Source of the DNA: JBGCFO01 sp045106955
GTDB lineage: Bacteria; Pseudomonadota; Alphaproteobacteria; Rickettsiales; Rickettsiaceae
Direction of reading: 5' to 3'
NCBI GenBank assembly: GCA_045106955.1
Contig: JBGCFO010000001.1
Coordinates: forward strand, 62,001 to 126,000
Length of the DNA stretch: 64,000 nt
The notes beneath the pieces are model-generated. The model ran no database searches. It worked only from the letters and a program-made list of their open reading frames with translations, and had not been told where the DNA came from. Position 1 is the stretch's first letter. Every line of letters begins with the position of its first letter. A program made the translations under genes and the position numbers. This document shows positions 16,798-25,531 of this stretch, in pieces.

Positions 16798-18687
16798 ATG
16801 ATTTGTGTTAAAGAAGTAATTATGTCTTTTCAGGTCATTCTGTCAACTATTATTATATTGATTTGCATTTCCAGCACTACTAATGCCAATCAAATTACTG
16901 ATAAACAAGTTCTTGATAAAATAGATAAATCTCAAAAATACCTAAAAGGATCTGGTGCTTTTAAAGAAATTACGGCATTTATTAAAGCAAATCCTAATTG
17001 GCCAGAAATAGATAAATTATATATTATCGCAGAAAAGAGCATTAATTCTAAAACTGATTTAAAAATAGTTTTTGATTGGTTTAGTAAAAGATCGCCTAAA
17101 ACCGGCAATGGTTATAAATTTTATGCATATAGCTCATCTAAGTTTATGAGCCATAATGACCAACATAAATTAGCTCAAATAATTAAAAATGGATGGATTT
17201 ACGGAACTTTTACAATCGATGAAGAGAAGCAATATCAAAAATCTTTTTCTAAGTACTTATCTAAATTAGATTATGTCGCTAAAGTTAATGAGTATCTATG
17301 GAATGCTGATATTTCTAGAGCAAGACGTTTACTACCTTTTGTAGATGCAAATTATCGTAAAACATTTGAAAGTACTTTTCATGCGATTAATAACAAAATA
17401 TTTCCAACTAAAACTTTTAGACAAATTATCCCAAGATACTATACTTCTAGCTTATTGTTTCAATATTTAAATTTAAATAAAACAAAGCCATGCGATTATG
17501 ATGTGTCTGTTTTTAAAGCAATTCCTAAAGAAAAATTTCATTCTAGTAATTGGCATAAATTACAAATTTACTACGCAAGAGAGTTTTTAGAGCTTAAAAA
17601 ATACAATAATGCATATCAAATAATGACATCGTATATTCCAGATGCAATTTCAGATGTTGCAGATTCGGAATTTTTATCTGGTTGGATAGCTTTAATTTTT
17701 CTTAAAAAACCAAATCTTGCATTAAATCATTTCAATAATTTTTTAAAGATAGTCAATAAACCAATGAGTTTAGCTAGAGTTTATTATTGGATTGCTAGAA
17801 CTTACAGAGCAATAGGAAATGCAACAAAAGCTCAAGAATTTTATAAACAAGCAGCTAAATATCAATTTATTTTTTATGGGCAGATTGCAGCTTTAGAATT
17901 AAATTATACTACGCTTTCATTGCCAGCGACGCCTATTATTACCAAAAAAGATCAAGATAATATACAAACGAATGAATTATACAATGCTGTTAGAATTCTG
18001 TTAAAGAAAAAAAATTATCCATTAGCAGTAATATATGCAAAACATGCTATAGCTAAAGCTAAAGCCAAAGGAGAAATATTGTTAATTGCTAGGCTAATTA
18101 AATCAACTAACAATGTCCATTATACAGCAGATATAGCTAAGACTGCCATACAATATGGTGTATTTATTAGAGAATTCGCCTTTCCAACTCCATATAGATT
18201 AGTCAAACCACCTGTTGATCCAGCTTTAATCTACAGTATTATCCGTCAAGAATCTTTGTTTGATGCAACTGCTGCTAGTTACGCTAAAGCATTTGGATTA
18301 ATGCAGTTGATTGAAAAGACTGCATCTAGTACAGCAAAATCCATCAAAACACCATTTAGTTTAAGAAGATTAAAATCAGATGCTTATTATAATATAAAAA
18401 TTGGCAGCGCTCATTTACATGATTTACTTACAATTCATCATAATTCATATATTCTCACAAGTGCTAATTATGACGCAGCTCCTAATTCTGTTAATAGATG
18501 GATAAAACTATTTGGCAATCCTGCGAAGATGAAAAATATTCACGATGTAATTAATTGGATTGAACTAGTCCCATTTTACGAGACTAGAAATTATATTCAG
18601 CGTATTTTAGAAAATGTACAAATTTATCGCTTGATCTTAAATAAAAATAATCAATTAGGTAAATTAAGATCTGACATGGGATGTTAA
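16798..18687 (+). CDS. soluble lytic murein transglycosylase (SLT family)
   Basis: This 629-residue periplasmic enzyme would cleave peptidoglycan glycan strands to 1,6-anhydro-muropeptides. A hydrophobic export signal ends near residue 30 (ISSTTNA). A second ATG at 16822 starts the signal peptide more tightly and may be the real start. A long alpha-helical superhelix (about 40-460, with TPR-like pieces such as ARVYYWIARTYRAIGNATKA) leads to the SLT domain. The catalytic glutamate is in IIRQES (residue 485), followed by AKAFGLMQLIEKTA. The substrate link to anmK, which phosphorylates anhydro-sugars, suggests recycling. Confidence 0.93.
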   Translation: MICVKEVIMSFQVILSTIIILICISSTTNANQITDKQVLDKIDKSQKYLKGSGAFKEITAFIKANPNWPEIDKLYIIAEKSINSKTDLKIVFDWFSKRSPKTGNGYKFYAYSSSKFMSHNDQHKLAQIIKNGWIYGTFTIDEEKQYQKSFSKYLSKLDYVAKVNEYLWNADISRARRLLPFVDANYRKTFESTFHAINNKIFPTKTFRQIIPRYYTSSLLFQYLNLNKTKPCDYDVSVFKAIPKEKFHSSNWHKLQIYYAREFLELKKYNNAYQIMTSYIPDAISDVADSEFLSGWIALIFLKKPNLALNHFNNFLKIVNKPMSLARVYYWIARTYRAIGNATKAQEFYKQAAKYQFIFYGQIAALELNYTTLSLPATPIITKKDQDNIQTNELYNAVRILLKKKNYPLAVIYAKHAIAKAKAKGEILLIARLIKSTNNVHYTADIAKTAIQYGVFIREFAFPTPYRLVKPPVDPALIYSIIRQESLFDATAASYAKAFGLMQLIEKTASSTAKSIKTPFSLRRLKSDAYYNIKIGSAHLHDLLTIHHNSYILTSANYDAAPNSVNRWIKLFGNPAKMKNIHDVINWIELVPFYETRNYIQRILENVQIYRLILNKNNQLGKLRSDMGC

Positions 18688-18725
18688 GCGCCATTATTAA
18701 TAACTCTTAATATCTAAGCAAGAAG

Positions 18726-19112
18726 TTAATTTTTATCTTGTGCAAATTGTTTTGAGCCTATTATTATAGATTGCATGTTTTTTATACTATCTAAAAGTTT
18801 TTTAATTCTAGATGATTCTTTATCATGGACTATTATATAAGTAATTTCATGATCAACTGCGTTACAAAAATCAATAAAGCTTTTAGAGGTATCTCCGCCG
18901 CCTTCGTCATTTGTTATTTGTGCAAGTAATAAAAAAATCTTTGATACTTTATTTAGTTTTTCATAGAGTTCTGTAAATTTATTTTGATCTCTAAGTTCAA
19001 TAGATTTATTCATTAATTTTATTGATTCATCAAAAGCAAAAACTACTTGATCTATAGGAGCTGATGTAGCAATAGATTTTGATTTATATTGCGAATATAA
19101 ATTACGAACCAT
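18726..19112 (-). CDS. fliS: flagellin chaperone FliS
   Basis: A 128-residue helical-bundle protein that binds the C-terminal end of flagellin in the cytoplasm until export. The N terminus (YSQYKSKSIATSAPIDQVVFAFDESIKLMNKSIE) matches the FliS pattern YxxxxVxTASPxxLVxxLYDGAIxxLxxA. It lies 30 bases after fliD on the same strand, the classic fliD-fliS pair. Sequence is diverged but the pattern, length and position agree. No flagellin gene is in the window. Confidence 0.87.
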   Translation of the reverse strand: MVRNLYSQYKSKSIATSAPIDQVVFAFDESIKLMNKSIELRDQNKFTELYEKLNKVSKIFLLLAQITNDEGGGDTSKSFIDFCNAVDHEITYIIVHDKESSRIKKLLDSIKNMQSIIIGSKQFAQDKN

Positions 19113-19142
19113 CGTATTTATTATTTATATATTAAGTTGATT

Positions 19143-20816
19143 TTAGTCTTTACTACTACTTCTAAATATTTCTTTATACATATCTATTTGCATTTGACCT
19201 ATTGCCATAGCATAATTCAAGGATGACATGTCTTGATCAAGTTTACTTAACTTTTCTTCTTGAGCTGCTAAATCTTTTTTCAAGCTATCATTTACATTAC
19301 TTAAATTTTCCTGAGCATGATCAATAATTCCTTTGTTTGGAAAATCTCCTATTATTTCCATAGATGCGGCATTTAAAATATCTGATAATCCTTGAGTATA
19401 TTTAAAAGTAAAAGTCTGTTCATCAATAGCAGATCCTTTTGTAAAGTGCAAGTTTATTCCTGATAATGCAGTTTCAGTAAAACTAATATATCCATTGTCG
19501 TATTGAGCGCTTAGCCAAGTTGTGCCATCATCTAGTGAAAATTGCGCAGTTCCTAAGATTGAATTGCATTTAATTAAAATATCAGTGTTGAGAACTTCAA
19601 GAGGAAGTAATTTTGTTGATTGAAAAAATATAAGATTTGAGTCAGCAACATTACCTGGGTCATCTGTAATTGTTATTTGAGATTGGAATAATTTTGCTAA
19701 TTCCGTTGTATTATCAACAACAGCGCTAGTCAGTGCAGAGCCGTCATCTACAAAACGTAATTCATGATTGTTATTGGTATTGTTTAATTCAATGCCAATT
19801 TGAGATAAATGACTAATTGTTGAACCTGTTATTGTTGAGTAAATTGAAAGTATTTTACTATCTATTGATCTGATATATTTAGAACTAATTTGTCCTAATA
19901 TCGCATTTTCTGACCATTCTGCATTTTGCTGCTCTTGGTGAGTAGATGAAAATTTAAAATATTCATTTATTACATTAATAAATTTTTGTAATACCTCTAG
20001 TACAGGTGTTACATTTTGTGACATTGTAATATTTTGAGTATTACCAGTAGTATTAGTTTTATATAATTCAAATTTCATTCCTGGTATTATTTCAACGCTA
20101 TTAGTTGGGTTAGTAAAATCGTCGCCATAGACAGATACTATTGAATTTTGACCGGTATTAGATACAGGTCCAGCAGCAAATAATGTTGCGTCAGACACTT
20201 CTGTGATATCGATAGTTCTACTGCCTAATGTTTTACTTCTAATAAGTAAGCGTTGAGTATTGTCAGAGGAGGAATTTAGAATTATCGCTTGAGCGTTATC
20301 ATCAACTAATATTGTATTTATTTTATCTCTAATTTGAGTTAATGTTGAGTTTTCATTGATTGCTATATTGTATTGCGCAAAACTTGCATCTGATTCAGTA
20401 ATTGTTATATCTATGGCATAATCAGCCTGCGCTGTAAAGTTATCAGCTACAGATTTACCAGAGATATATGCAGCACTAGCAAGTTGCTTAATTTCTACAG
20501 ATGCATCACTAGCGTTTAATGTTGTATCTGTTGTAACTAACATATAATCGCTACCATTTCCAGTATCACTGGTCGCTACAATTGGTTGTTGTTGTTTAAA
20601 AATGTTATTTGTACTAGCTGCGATATTATTTAAACCTAAATCTTTAGCGATAGTTTGCATCTCATGCATTTTAGATTTTAGCTGTTCATATTCTACAACT
20701 CCTTTATTTACTAAGTCAAGTCTATCTTTGATTTCTACAATTTTTTTATCAATAGGTTTTTTTTGTACATCGAAAATATATTCAGTATCTAACAAGCTAG
20801 AGATTTTTGTAGGCAT
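19143..20816 (-). CDS. fliD: flagellar hook-associated protein 2 (filament cap) FliD
   Basis: This 557-residue secreted cap protein helps flagellin fold at the filament tip. Both ends contain the coiled-coil segments expected of FliD (about 20-60 and 500-545). The FliD_N region includes ASVEIKQLASAAYISGKS and STLTQIRDKINTI, a standard motif (LxxIRDKIN). The C terminus has the repeated-heptad segment with LSNVNDSLKKDLAAQEEKL. There is no cleavable signal, as expected for flagellar type III export. It heads the fliD-fliS pair; a promoter-like box with flanking inverted repeats lies just upstream. Confidence 0.93.
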   Translation of the reverse strand: MPTKISSLLDTEYIFDVQKKPIDKKIVEIKDRLDLVNKGVVEYEQLKSKMHEMQTIAKDLGLNNIAASTNNIFKQQQPIVATSDTGNGSDYMLVTTDTTLNASDASVEIKQLASAAYISGKSVADNFTAQADYAIDITITESDASFAQYNIAINENSTLTQIRDKINTILVDDNAQAIILNSSSDNTQRLLIRSKTLGSRTIDITEVSDATLFAAGPVSNTGQNSIVSVYGDDFTNPTNSVEIIPGMKFELYKTNTTGNTQNITMSQNVTPVLEVLQKFINVINEYFKFSSTHQEQQNAEWSENAILGQISSKYIRSIDSKILSIYSTITGSTISHLSQIGIELNNTNNNHELRFVDDGSALTSAVVDNTTELAKLFQSQITITDDPGNVADSNLIFFQSTKLLPLEVLNTDILIKCNSILGTAQFSLDDGTTWLSAQYDNGYISFTETALSGINLHFTKGSAIDEQTFTFKYTQGLSDILNAASMEIIGDFPNKGIIDHAQENLSNVNDSLKKDLAAQEEKLSKLDQDMSSLNYAMAIGQMQIDMYKEIFRSSSKD

Positions 20817-20831
20817 ATGATTTTGTAAAAA

Positions 20832-20900
20832 GATTAGTTAAGTATTCAAATTATACAATTGAATTAAACATATTAAGTAAATGTTATATATTAACTAATC
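20832..20900 (-). promoter_or_regulatory. inverted repeats flanking a promoter-like box upstream of fliD
   Basis: A perfect 10-base inverted repeat (GATTAGTTAA at 20832-20841, TTAACTAATC at 20891-20900) flanks a perfect TATAAT box on the minus strand (20850-20855), 34 bases before the fliD start. No good -35 box is seen at the usual distance. The arrangement resembles an operator around a weak promoter, but a chance AT-rich repeat is possible. Confidence 0.35.
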
Positions 20901-21188
20901 ATGAATTATGCTAGTAGTGATTTTTGAGCATCATTGCACTATAAATAGATCTCAAGCTACTTGATGATTAACAAGAGGTAACTATTAAGAATTTTTTTGA
21001 TACGAAATTATTACATATTGTCAACTATTGATTAGTTATGCAACATTATTCATTTTATTTCACAATTCAACTAGGAGATGTTTTGACTTAATCATAGCAA
21101 TAGGGTAGTCTATAACCATTCCTAACAAAAAAAAGAGTGCAAACCATAAGGTTAAAATAGCTGAACAAAAAATGAGTCGACTTATAAT

Positions 21189-21449
21189 CTACACTCCACA
21201 AACAACTTTAACTATAGATAAAGCTCTGTCAATATATTGCGCGATACATTGACAGAGCTCATCATAACATACGCTATCCCATAAGTTAAGTACTTTTTTC
21301 AGTAGTTTTACCATTTTTTTGCAATAATTGCCGCAATAGCCCTTGTTCATGGCTTTAAATTTTGCAAAATAATTTAACCTCAGGTAGTTGTTGTTTTGAG
21401 ATTTGCCTATTTTTCCATAAAATACATCAAATTTACTACAAATCCTTGA
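21189..21449 (-). pseudogene. open reading remnant of unknown family
   Basis: A stop-to-stop frame of 86 residues (with internal ATG at 21350 giving 53). It has an amphipathic, lysine- and cysteine-rich composition (MNKGYCGNYCKKMVKLLKK). It has no ribosome site or full start. A second open stretch of 49 codons follows in another frame, ending with residues such as MVIDYPIAMIKSKHLL, so a single older gene may have been broken by a frameshift. A 38-base palindrome lies inside this frame. I do not recognise it. Confidence 0.3.
21222..21259. repeat. 38-base near-perfect palindrome
   Basis: Arms AGCTCTGTCAAT (21222-21233) and ATTGACAGAGCT (21248-21259) pair perfectly. Inside them TAT/ATA extend the stem after one mismatch, leaving the loop TGCGCG. 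No T-run follows on either strand, so it is not a normal intrinsic terminator. It could be a palindromic repeat or a protein-binding site. Confidence 0.75.
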
Positions 21450-21590
21450 TTATATTTTTAATATCAATGTGCAGAGTTTAAGAAAATATTTTCTTTTTGA
21501 TAGAAGTTTTAATTAAAAAAGTGATATGAATTTATATAAAAAAGTTTACAATCTAATCCTAAATGTCAATTTGTTAAAAAGATCAAGGCT

Positions 21591-23345
21591 ATGGATAGGA
21601 TTAAAAAAATTCGTGAATTATTTGAATCTTATTGTATTGATGGATACATTATTCCATCGTCCGATGAATATATGAACGAATATGTACCAAATCATTTAAA
21701 GCGTCTTGAATATATTACAGGGTTTAGTGGATCTAATGGCATTGCGATTATTTTACTAAATAAAACGATATTAATAACAGATGGTAGGTATCTAGACCAA
21801 GCTCTGACACAGATGCCTGATGCTGATATTTATGATCAGAAGGATTTATACAAAGATAATATTAAAAATTTAATCTTAAAAAGAACAGCTCATGATATAT
21901 CATGTCTAAATTTTGGATATGACTCCAAATTATTTACAGAGCTAAAACTTAAGATGTTTGACTCTATTAATCTTAAATCGATTTCAGATAATCTTGTAGA
22001 TTGCATTTGGGAGAATCGCCCAAGTTTTAAAGGTTCAAATATTTATGAATATCCTATTGATTTTGCTGGAGAAACCTACAAATCAAAGGTTAAAAAATGC
22101 AGAGACTATTTATCGATGAATTCGTTGGATTCTTTCCTAATTACAGAGCTAGATTCAATTTGTTGGTTATTAAATTTGCGTGGGCAAGACGTAGAGTTTA
22201 CACCTTTAATTTTAGGGAGGCTTTTGATAACTCAAACTTCATTGCAACTATTCACTAAGCGTCAGACAATTTCTCGTGATATTGATGAAGGTTTAAAATC
22301 ACTAAGGCCAGATGTAGAATTTATATCAGAAGATTTATTTGAAGAAGAATTAAGCAAATTAAAAGGTACAATTGCTTTAGATAAGCGTTTTGCATCGTGT
22401 TATATTATAGATTTGTGTTGTAGATCCAACTTAAATATAAAACATCTTGTAGATCCATGTATATTACCAAAAGCTTGCAAGAATCCTACAGAAATTAATC
22501 GCTCGATAGATGTTCATATTCAAGATGCTGTTGCAGTTTGTGAATTGTTATCTTATATAGATTACTCTGATCGCCAAGATCTAGCCAAACTTAGTGAGTA
22601 TGATTTATCAGAAAAACTTACAAAATATAGAAAACAAAGGCCAGGATATATTTACGATAGTTTTCCTACTATATGCGGATTTAACGAAAATGGAGCAATA
22701 ATACATTATAAACCACTCAAAGATAAAGCTAAATATATAGTTGGAGATGGAATCTTATTAATAGATTCTGGTGGTCAGTATATGGGTGGTACAACTGACA
22801 TCACTAGAACAATTTGTATTGGAAAACCGACTTTGGAGCAACGTAAAAGATATACGCAAATACTCAGAGGTCATATTAATTTAGCTTTTAGCATTTTTCC
22901 ACGAGGTACTAAAGGTGCAAATTTAGATATACTAGCTAGGCAATTTTTATGGCAAGATTTAATGGATTATAATCATGGAACTGGTCATGGAGTGGGGAAT
23001 TTTCTCAATGTACATGAAGGACCTCAAGCTATTAATCTAAATAACACTACTGAATTAAAAGCTGGTATGATCATTTCCAATGAACCAGGATATTATAAAT
23101 CTAAGCATTATGGTATGCGTATTGAAAATTTAATCTATGTTGATAAAATACAAGATAGTGAGTATTTAAAATTTATTAATCTTACTCTTGTGCCGTATGA
23201 CAACAAATTAATAGATTATGCTTTATTAACAAATTTTGAGAAACAATCTCTTGATACTTATTACAATCAAATATATAATAAAATTTATCATTTATTATCT
23301 GACATAGCTAGAACTTGGCTAATGAATGTAATCAATAAGAAATAA
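21591..23345 (+). CDS. pepP: Xaa-Pro aminopeptidase (M24B family)
   Basis: This 584-residue cytosolic metallopeptidase releases N-terminal residues next to proline. Two creatinase-like N-terminal domains are seen (IDGYIIPSSDEYMNEY, then a second half near 170-300). A catalytic pita-bread domain follows (about 310-530) with the metal ligands in LIDSGGQYMGGTTDITRT, GTGHGVGNFLNVHEG, SNEPGYY and GMRIENL. The C-terminal tail (about 535-584) is the extra domain of the long eukaryote/rickettsia-type enzymes. The family usage is certain; gene naming varies. Confidence 0.94.
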   Translation: MDRIKKIRELFESYCIDGYIIPSSDEYMNEYVPNHLKRLEYITGFSGSNGIAIILLNKTILITDGRYLDQALTQMPDADIYDQKDLYKDNIKNLILKRTAHDISCLNFGYDSKLFTELKLKMFDSINLKSISDNLVDCIWENRPSFKGSNIYEYPIDFAGETYKSKVKKCRDYLSMNSLDSFLITELDSICWLLNLRGQDVEFTPLILGRLLITQTSLQLFTKRQTISRDIDEGLKSLRPDVEFISEDLFEEELSKLKGTIALDKRFASCYIIDLCCRSNLNIKHLVDPCILPKACKNPTEINRSIDVHIQDAVAVCELLSYIDYSDRQDLAKLSEYDLSEKLTKYRKQRPGYIYDSFPTICGFNENGAIIHYKPLKDKAKYIVGDGILLIDSGGQYMGGTTDITRTICIGKPTLEQRKRYTQILRGHINLAFSIFPRGTKGANLDILARQFLWQDLMDYNHGTGHGVGNFLNVHEGPQAINLNNTTELKAGMIISNEPGYYKSKHYGMRIENLIYVDKIQDSEYLKFINLTLVPYDNKLIDYALLTNFEKQSLDTYYNQIYNKIYHLLSDIARTWLMNVINKK

Positions 23346-23367
23346 TTAATAAAAAAGTAAAAACACA

Positions 23368-24528
23368 ATGAATATCCATGAATATCAAGCTAAAGCCATT
23401 TTAAAAAAATATGGTGTTAATGTATCTCACGGAATATTAATTGCCTCTGAATCTGAAATCGATAGTGCTATTGATGGTTTTGATGCTCCTTTGTATATTG
23501 TAAAAGCACAAATTCATGCAGGTGGAAGAGGTAAGGGCGGTGGAGTCAAAGTATGCTCAGATAAATCTGCTGCAAAACAGGCTGCTCGTAAGATGTTTGG
23601 AATGAATTTAATTACTCATCAAACTGGTCCAGATGGTCAAATAGTTCGTAGAGTATACATTGAATCTGGGTGTGATATTGCTAAGGAGTACTATTTTAGT
23701 TGCGTTTTAGATCGTAAGAATAGTTGCATCACATTTATGGTATCTACTCAAGGAGGGGTTGATATTGAAGAAGTTGCTCATGAATCTCCAGAAAAGATTG
23801 CTAAGGTGCATGTTAATTTATCTATTGGCTTACATGATTTTCATTGCAGAGAGATTATCATTTCTTTGGGTTTTAAAGGAGAGCAAGCTAAGCAAATGAA
23901 GAAGATCATTCGTGGAGTGTACAATGCTTTTGTTGCAACTGATGCTATGCAAATTGAGATTAACCCGTTAGTGATCACTCCTCAAGGAGAGTTAAAAGCT
24001 TTAGATGCAAAAATCAATTTTGATGATAATTCTTTATTTCGTCATGCAGATATCATGGAAATGCGAGACAAAGATGAAGAAGAAGAGCTTGAAATTAGAG
24101 CAGCAGATGCTGGTTTGAGTTATGTTAAAATGGACGGGTCTATCGGGTGCTTGGTAAATGGCGCTGGCCTTGCAATGGCAACAATGGATATTATTAAGCT
24201 TTACGGACAAGAGCCTGCAAATTTTTTAGATGTAGGTGGTGGAGCAACTAAAGAAGCTGTAACTGAAGCATTTAACATTATTTTATCAGATAAATCAGTT
24301 AAAGCTGTTTTAGTAAATATTTTTGGCGGTATTATGCGCTGCAATATCATCGCTGATGGAATTATTGCTGCGGCAAAAGAAATTGGTATTAATGTGCCAA
24401 TTATAGTAAGACTTGCTGGAACTAATTTTGAATTAGGAAAGAATATTTTAAATAATTCTAATTTACAATTAATTGCTGTTGATGATTTAGGTGAGGCTGC
24501 AAAAAAAGTAGTTGAGTCAGTTAAATAG
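23368..24528 (+). CDS. sucC: succinyl-CoA ligase (ADP-forming) subunit beta
   Basis: This 386-residue TCA-cycle subunit couples succinyl-CoA breakdown to ATP or GTP formation. It begins with [17 protein letters not shown]. It contains the ATP-grasp domain with [17 protein letters not shown], the IEINPLVIT element and DAKINFDDN for magnesium. The C-terminal CoA-ligase domain has [24 protein letters not shown] and NIFGGIMRC. Length is normal and sucD follows 56 bases later. Confidence 0.97.
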   Translation: MNIHEYQAKAILKKYGVNVSHGILIASESEIDSAIDGFDAPLYIVKAQIHAGGRGKGGGVKVCSDKSAAKQAARKMFGMNLITHQTGPDGQIVRRVYIESGCDIAKEYYFSCVLDRKNSCITFMVSTQGGVDIEEVAHESPEKIAKVHVNLSIGLHDFHCREIIISLGFKGEQAKQMKKIIRGVYNAFVATDAMQIEINPLVITPQGELKALDAKINFDDNSLFRHADIMEMRDKDEEEELEIRAADAGLSYVKMDGSIGCLVNGAGLAMATMDIIKLYGQEPANFLDVGGGATKEAVTEAFNIILSDKSVKAVLVNIFGGIMRCNIIADGIIAAAKEIGINVPIIVRLAGTNFELGKNILNNSNLQLIAVDDLGEAAKKVVESVK

Positions 24529-24584
24529 TGAATTTATAAGGATAAATTCTTTAAATATATATAATAATTATTGGTAAGTAAATT

Positions 24585-25466
24585 ATGTCGGTATTGGTAA
24601 ATAAAAATACAAAACTTATATGTCAAGGCTTTACTGGAGCTCAGGGGACTTTTCATTCTGAACAAGCAATTGCTTATGGTACAAAAATGGTCGGTGGTGT
24701 AACCCCTGGAAAAGGAGGTGCAAAACATTTAGATCTACCTGTGTTTGATTCTGTTAAAGAAGCAATAAGAGGTACAGGTGCAAATGCGAGTGTGATTTAC
24801 GTACCACCTCCATTTGCAGCTGATTCTATATTAGAAGCGATTGACGCTCAGATTCCCCTTGTAGTTTGTATTACAGAAGGAATACCTGTTTTAGATATGA
24901 TGAAAGTGAAAGATGCATTAAAATATTCAAGCACTAGGTTAATTGGTCCTAATTGCCCTGGAATTATCACTCCTGATGAATGTAAAATTGGTATTATGCC
25001 AGGATATATACATAAAAGAGGGAATGTTGGTATCGTTTCTAGGTCTGGTACATTAACATATGAAGCGGTAGCTCAAACAACAGCAGCTGGACTTGGTCAA
25101 TCTACTTGCATTGGAATAGGTGGAGATCCAATCAACGGCACAAACTTTGTTGATGCAATAGATTTGTTTTTACAAGATGAAGAAACAGATTATATAGTAA
25201 TGATTGGTGAAATTGGCGGTACTGCAGAAGAAGAAGCTGCAGATTTTATCAAAAATTCTAAACTTAAAAAGCCAACTGTTGGTTTTATCGCTGGCCTCAC
25301 GGCTCCTCCTGGAAAAAGAATGGGTCATGCAGGTGCAATCATTGATGGAGCAACGGGTTCTGCCGATGTAAAATTAAATGCATTAAGAGATGCAGGAGTG
25401 ATTATTGCAGATTCTCCAGCGAATATTGGAAGCAGTGTTTTAGAGCTAAGTAAAAAAACTAGTTAG
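24585..25466 (+). CDS. sucD: succinyl-CoA ligase (ADP-forming) subunit alpha
   Basis: This 293-residue subunit carries the phosphorylated histidine (His248 in RMGHAGAII) and binds CoA. Starting motifs are [20 protein letters not shown] and [22 protein letters not shown] and [11 protein letters not shown] complete the CoA-binding fold. It pairs with sucC just upstream. In Rickettsiales these genes often sit apart from the rest of the TCA cycle genes, as here. Confidence 0.97.
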   Translation: MSVLVNKNTKLICQGFTGAQGTFHSEQAIAYGTKMVGGVTPGKGGAKHLDLPVFDSVKEAIRGTGANASVIYVPPPFAADSILEAIDAQIPLVVCITEGIPVLDMMKVKDALKYSSTRLIGPNCPGIITPDECKIGIMPGYIHKRGNVGIVSRSGTLTYEAVAQTTAAGLGQSTCIGIGGDPINGTNFVDAIDLFLQDEETDYIVMIGEIGGTAEEEAADFIKNSKLKKPTVGFIAGLTAPPGKRMGHAGAIIDGATGSADVKLNALRDAGVIIADSPANIGSSVLELSKKTS

Positions 25467-25531
25467 TATTTTTTACTTTTTAATAATAACGATATAAGTT
25501 TTTATTTTGACAGTAATGAAGTTGGTAAAAA

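Larger units (their letters stand above)
20817..21590. other. decayed non-coding region between fliD and pepP
   Basis: This stretch of 774 bases has no intact gene. It holds the fliD upstream repeats, two adjacent minus-strand open stretches without credible starts (21189-21449 and about 21063-21208, in different frames), and a near-perfect palindrome at 21222-21259. The pattern suggests remains of a lost gene or mobile repeat. I do not recognise the protein family. Confidence 0.55.
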
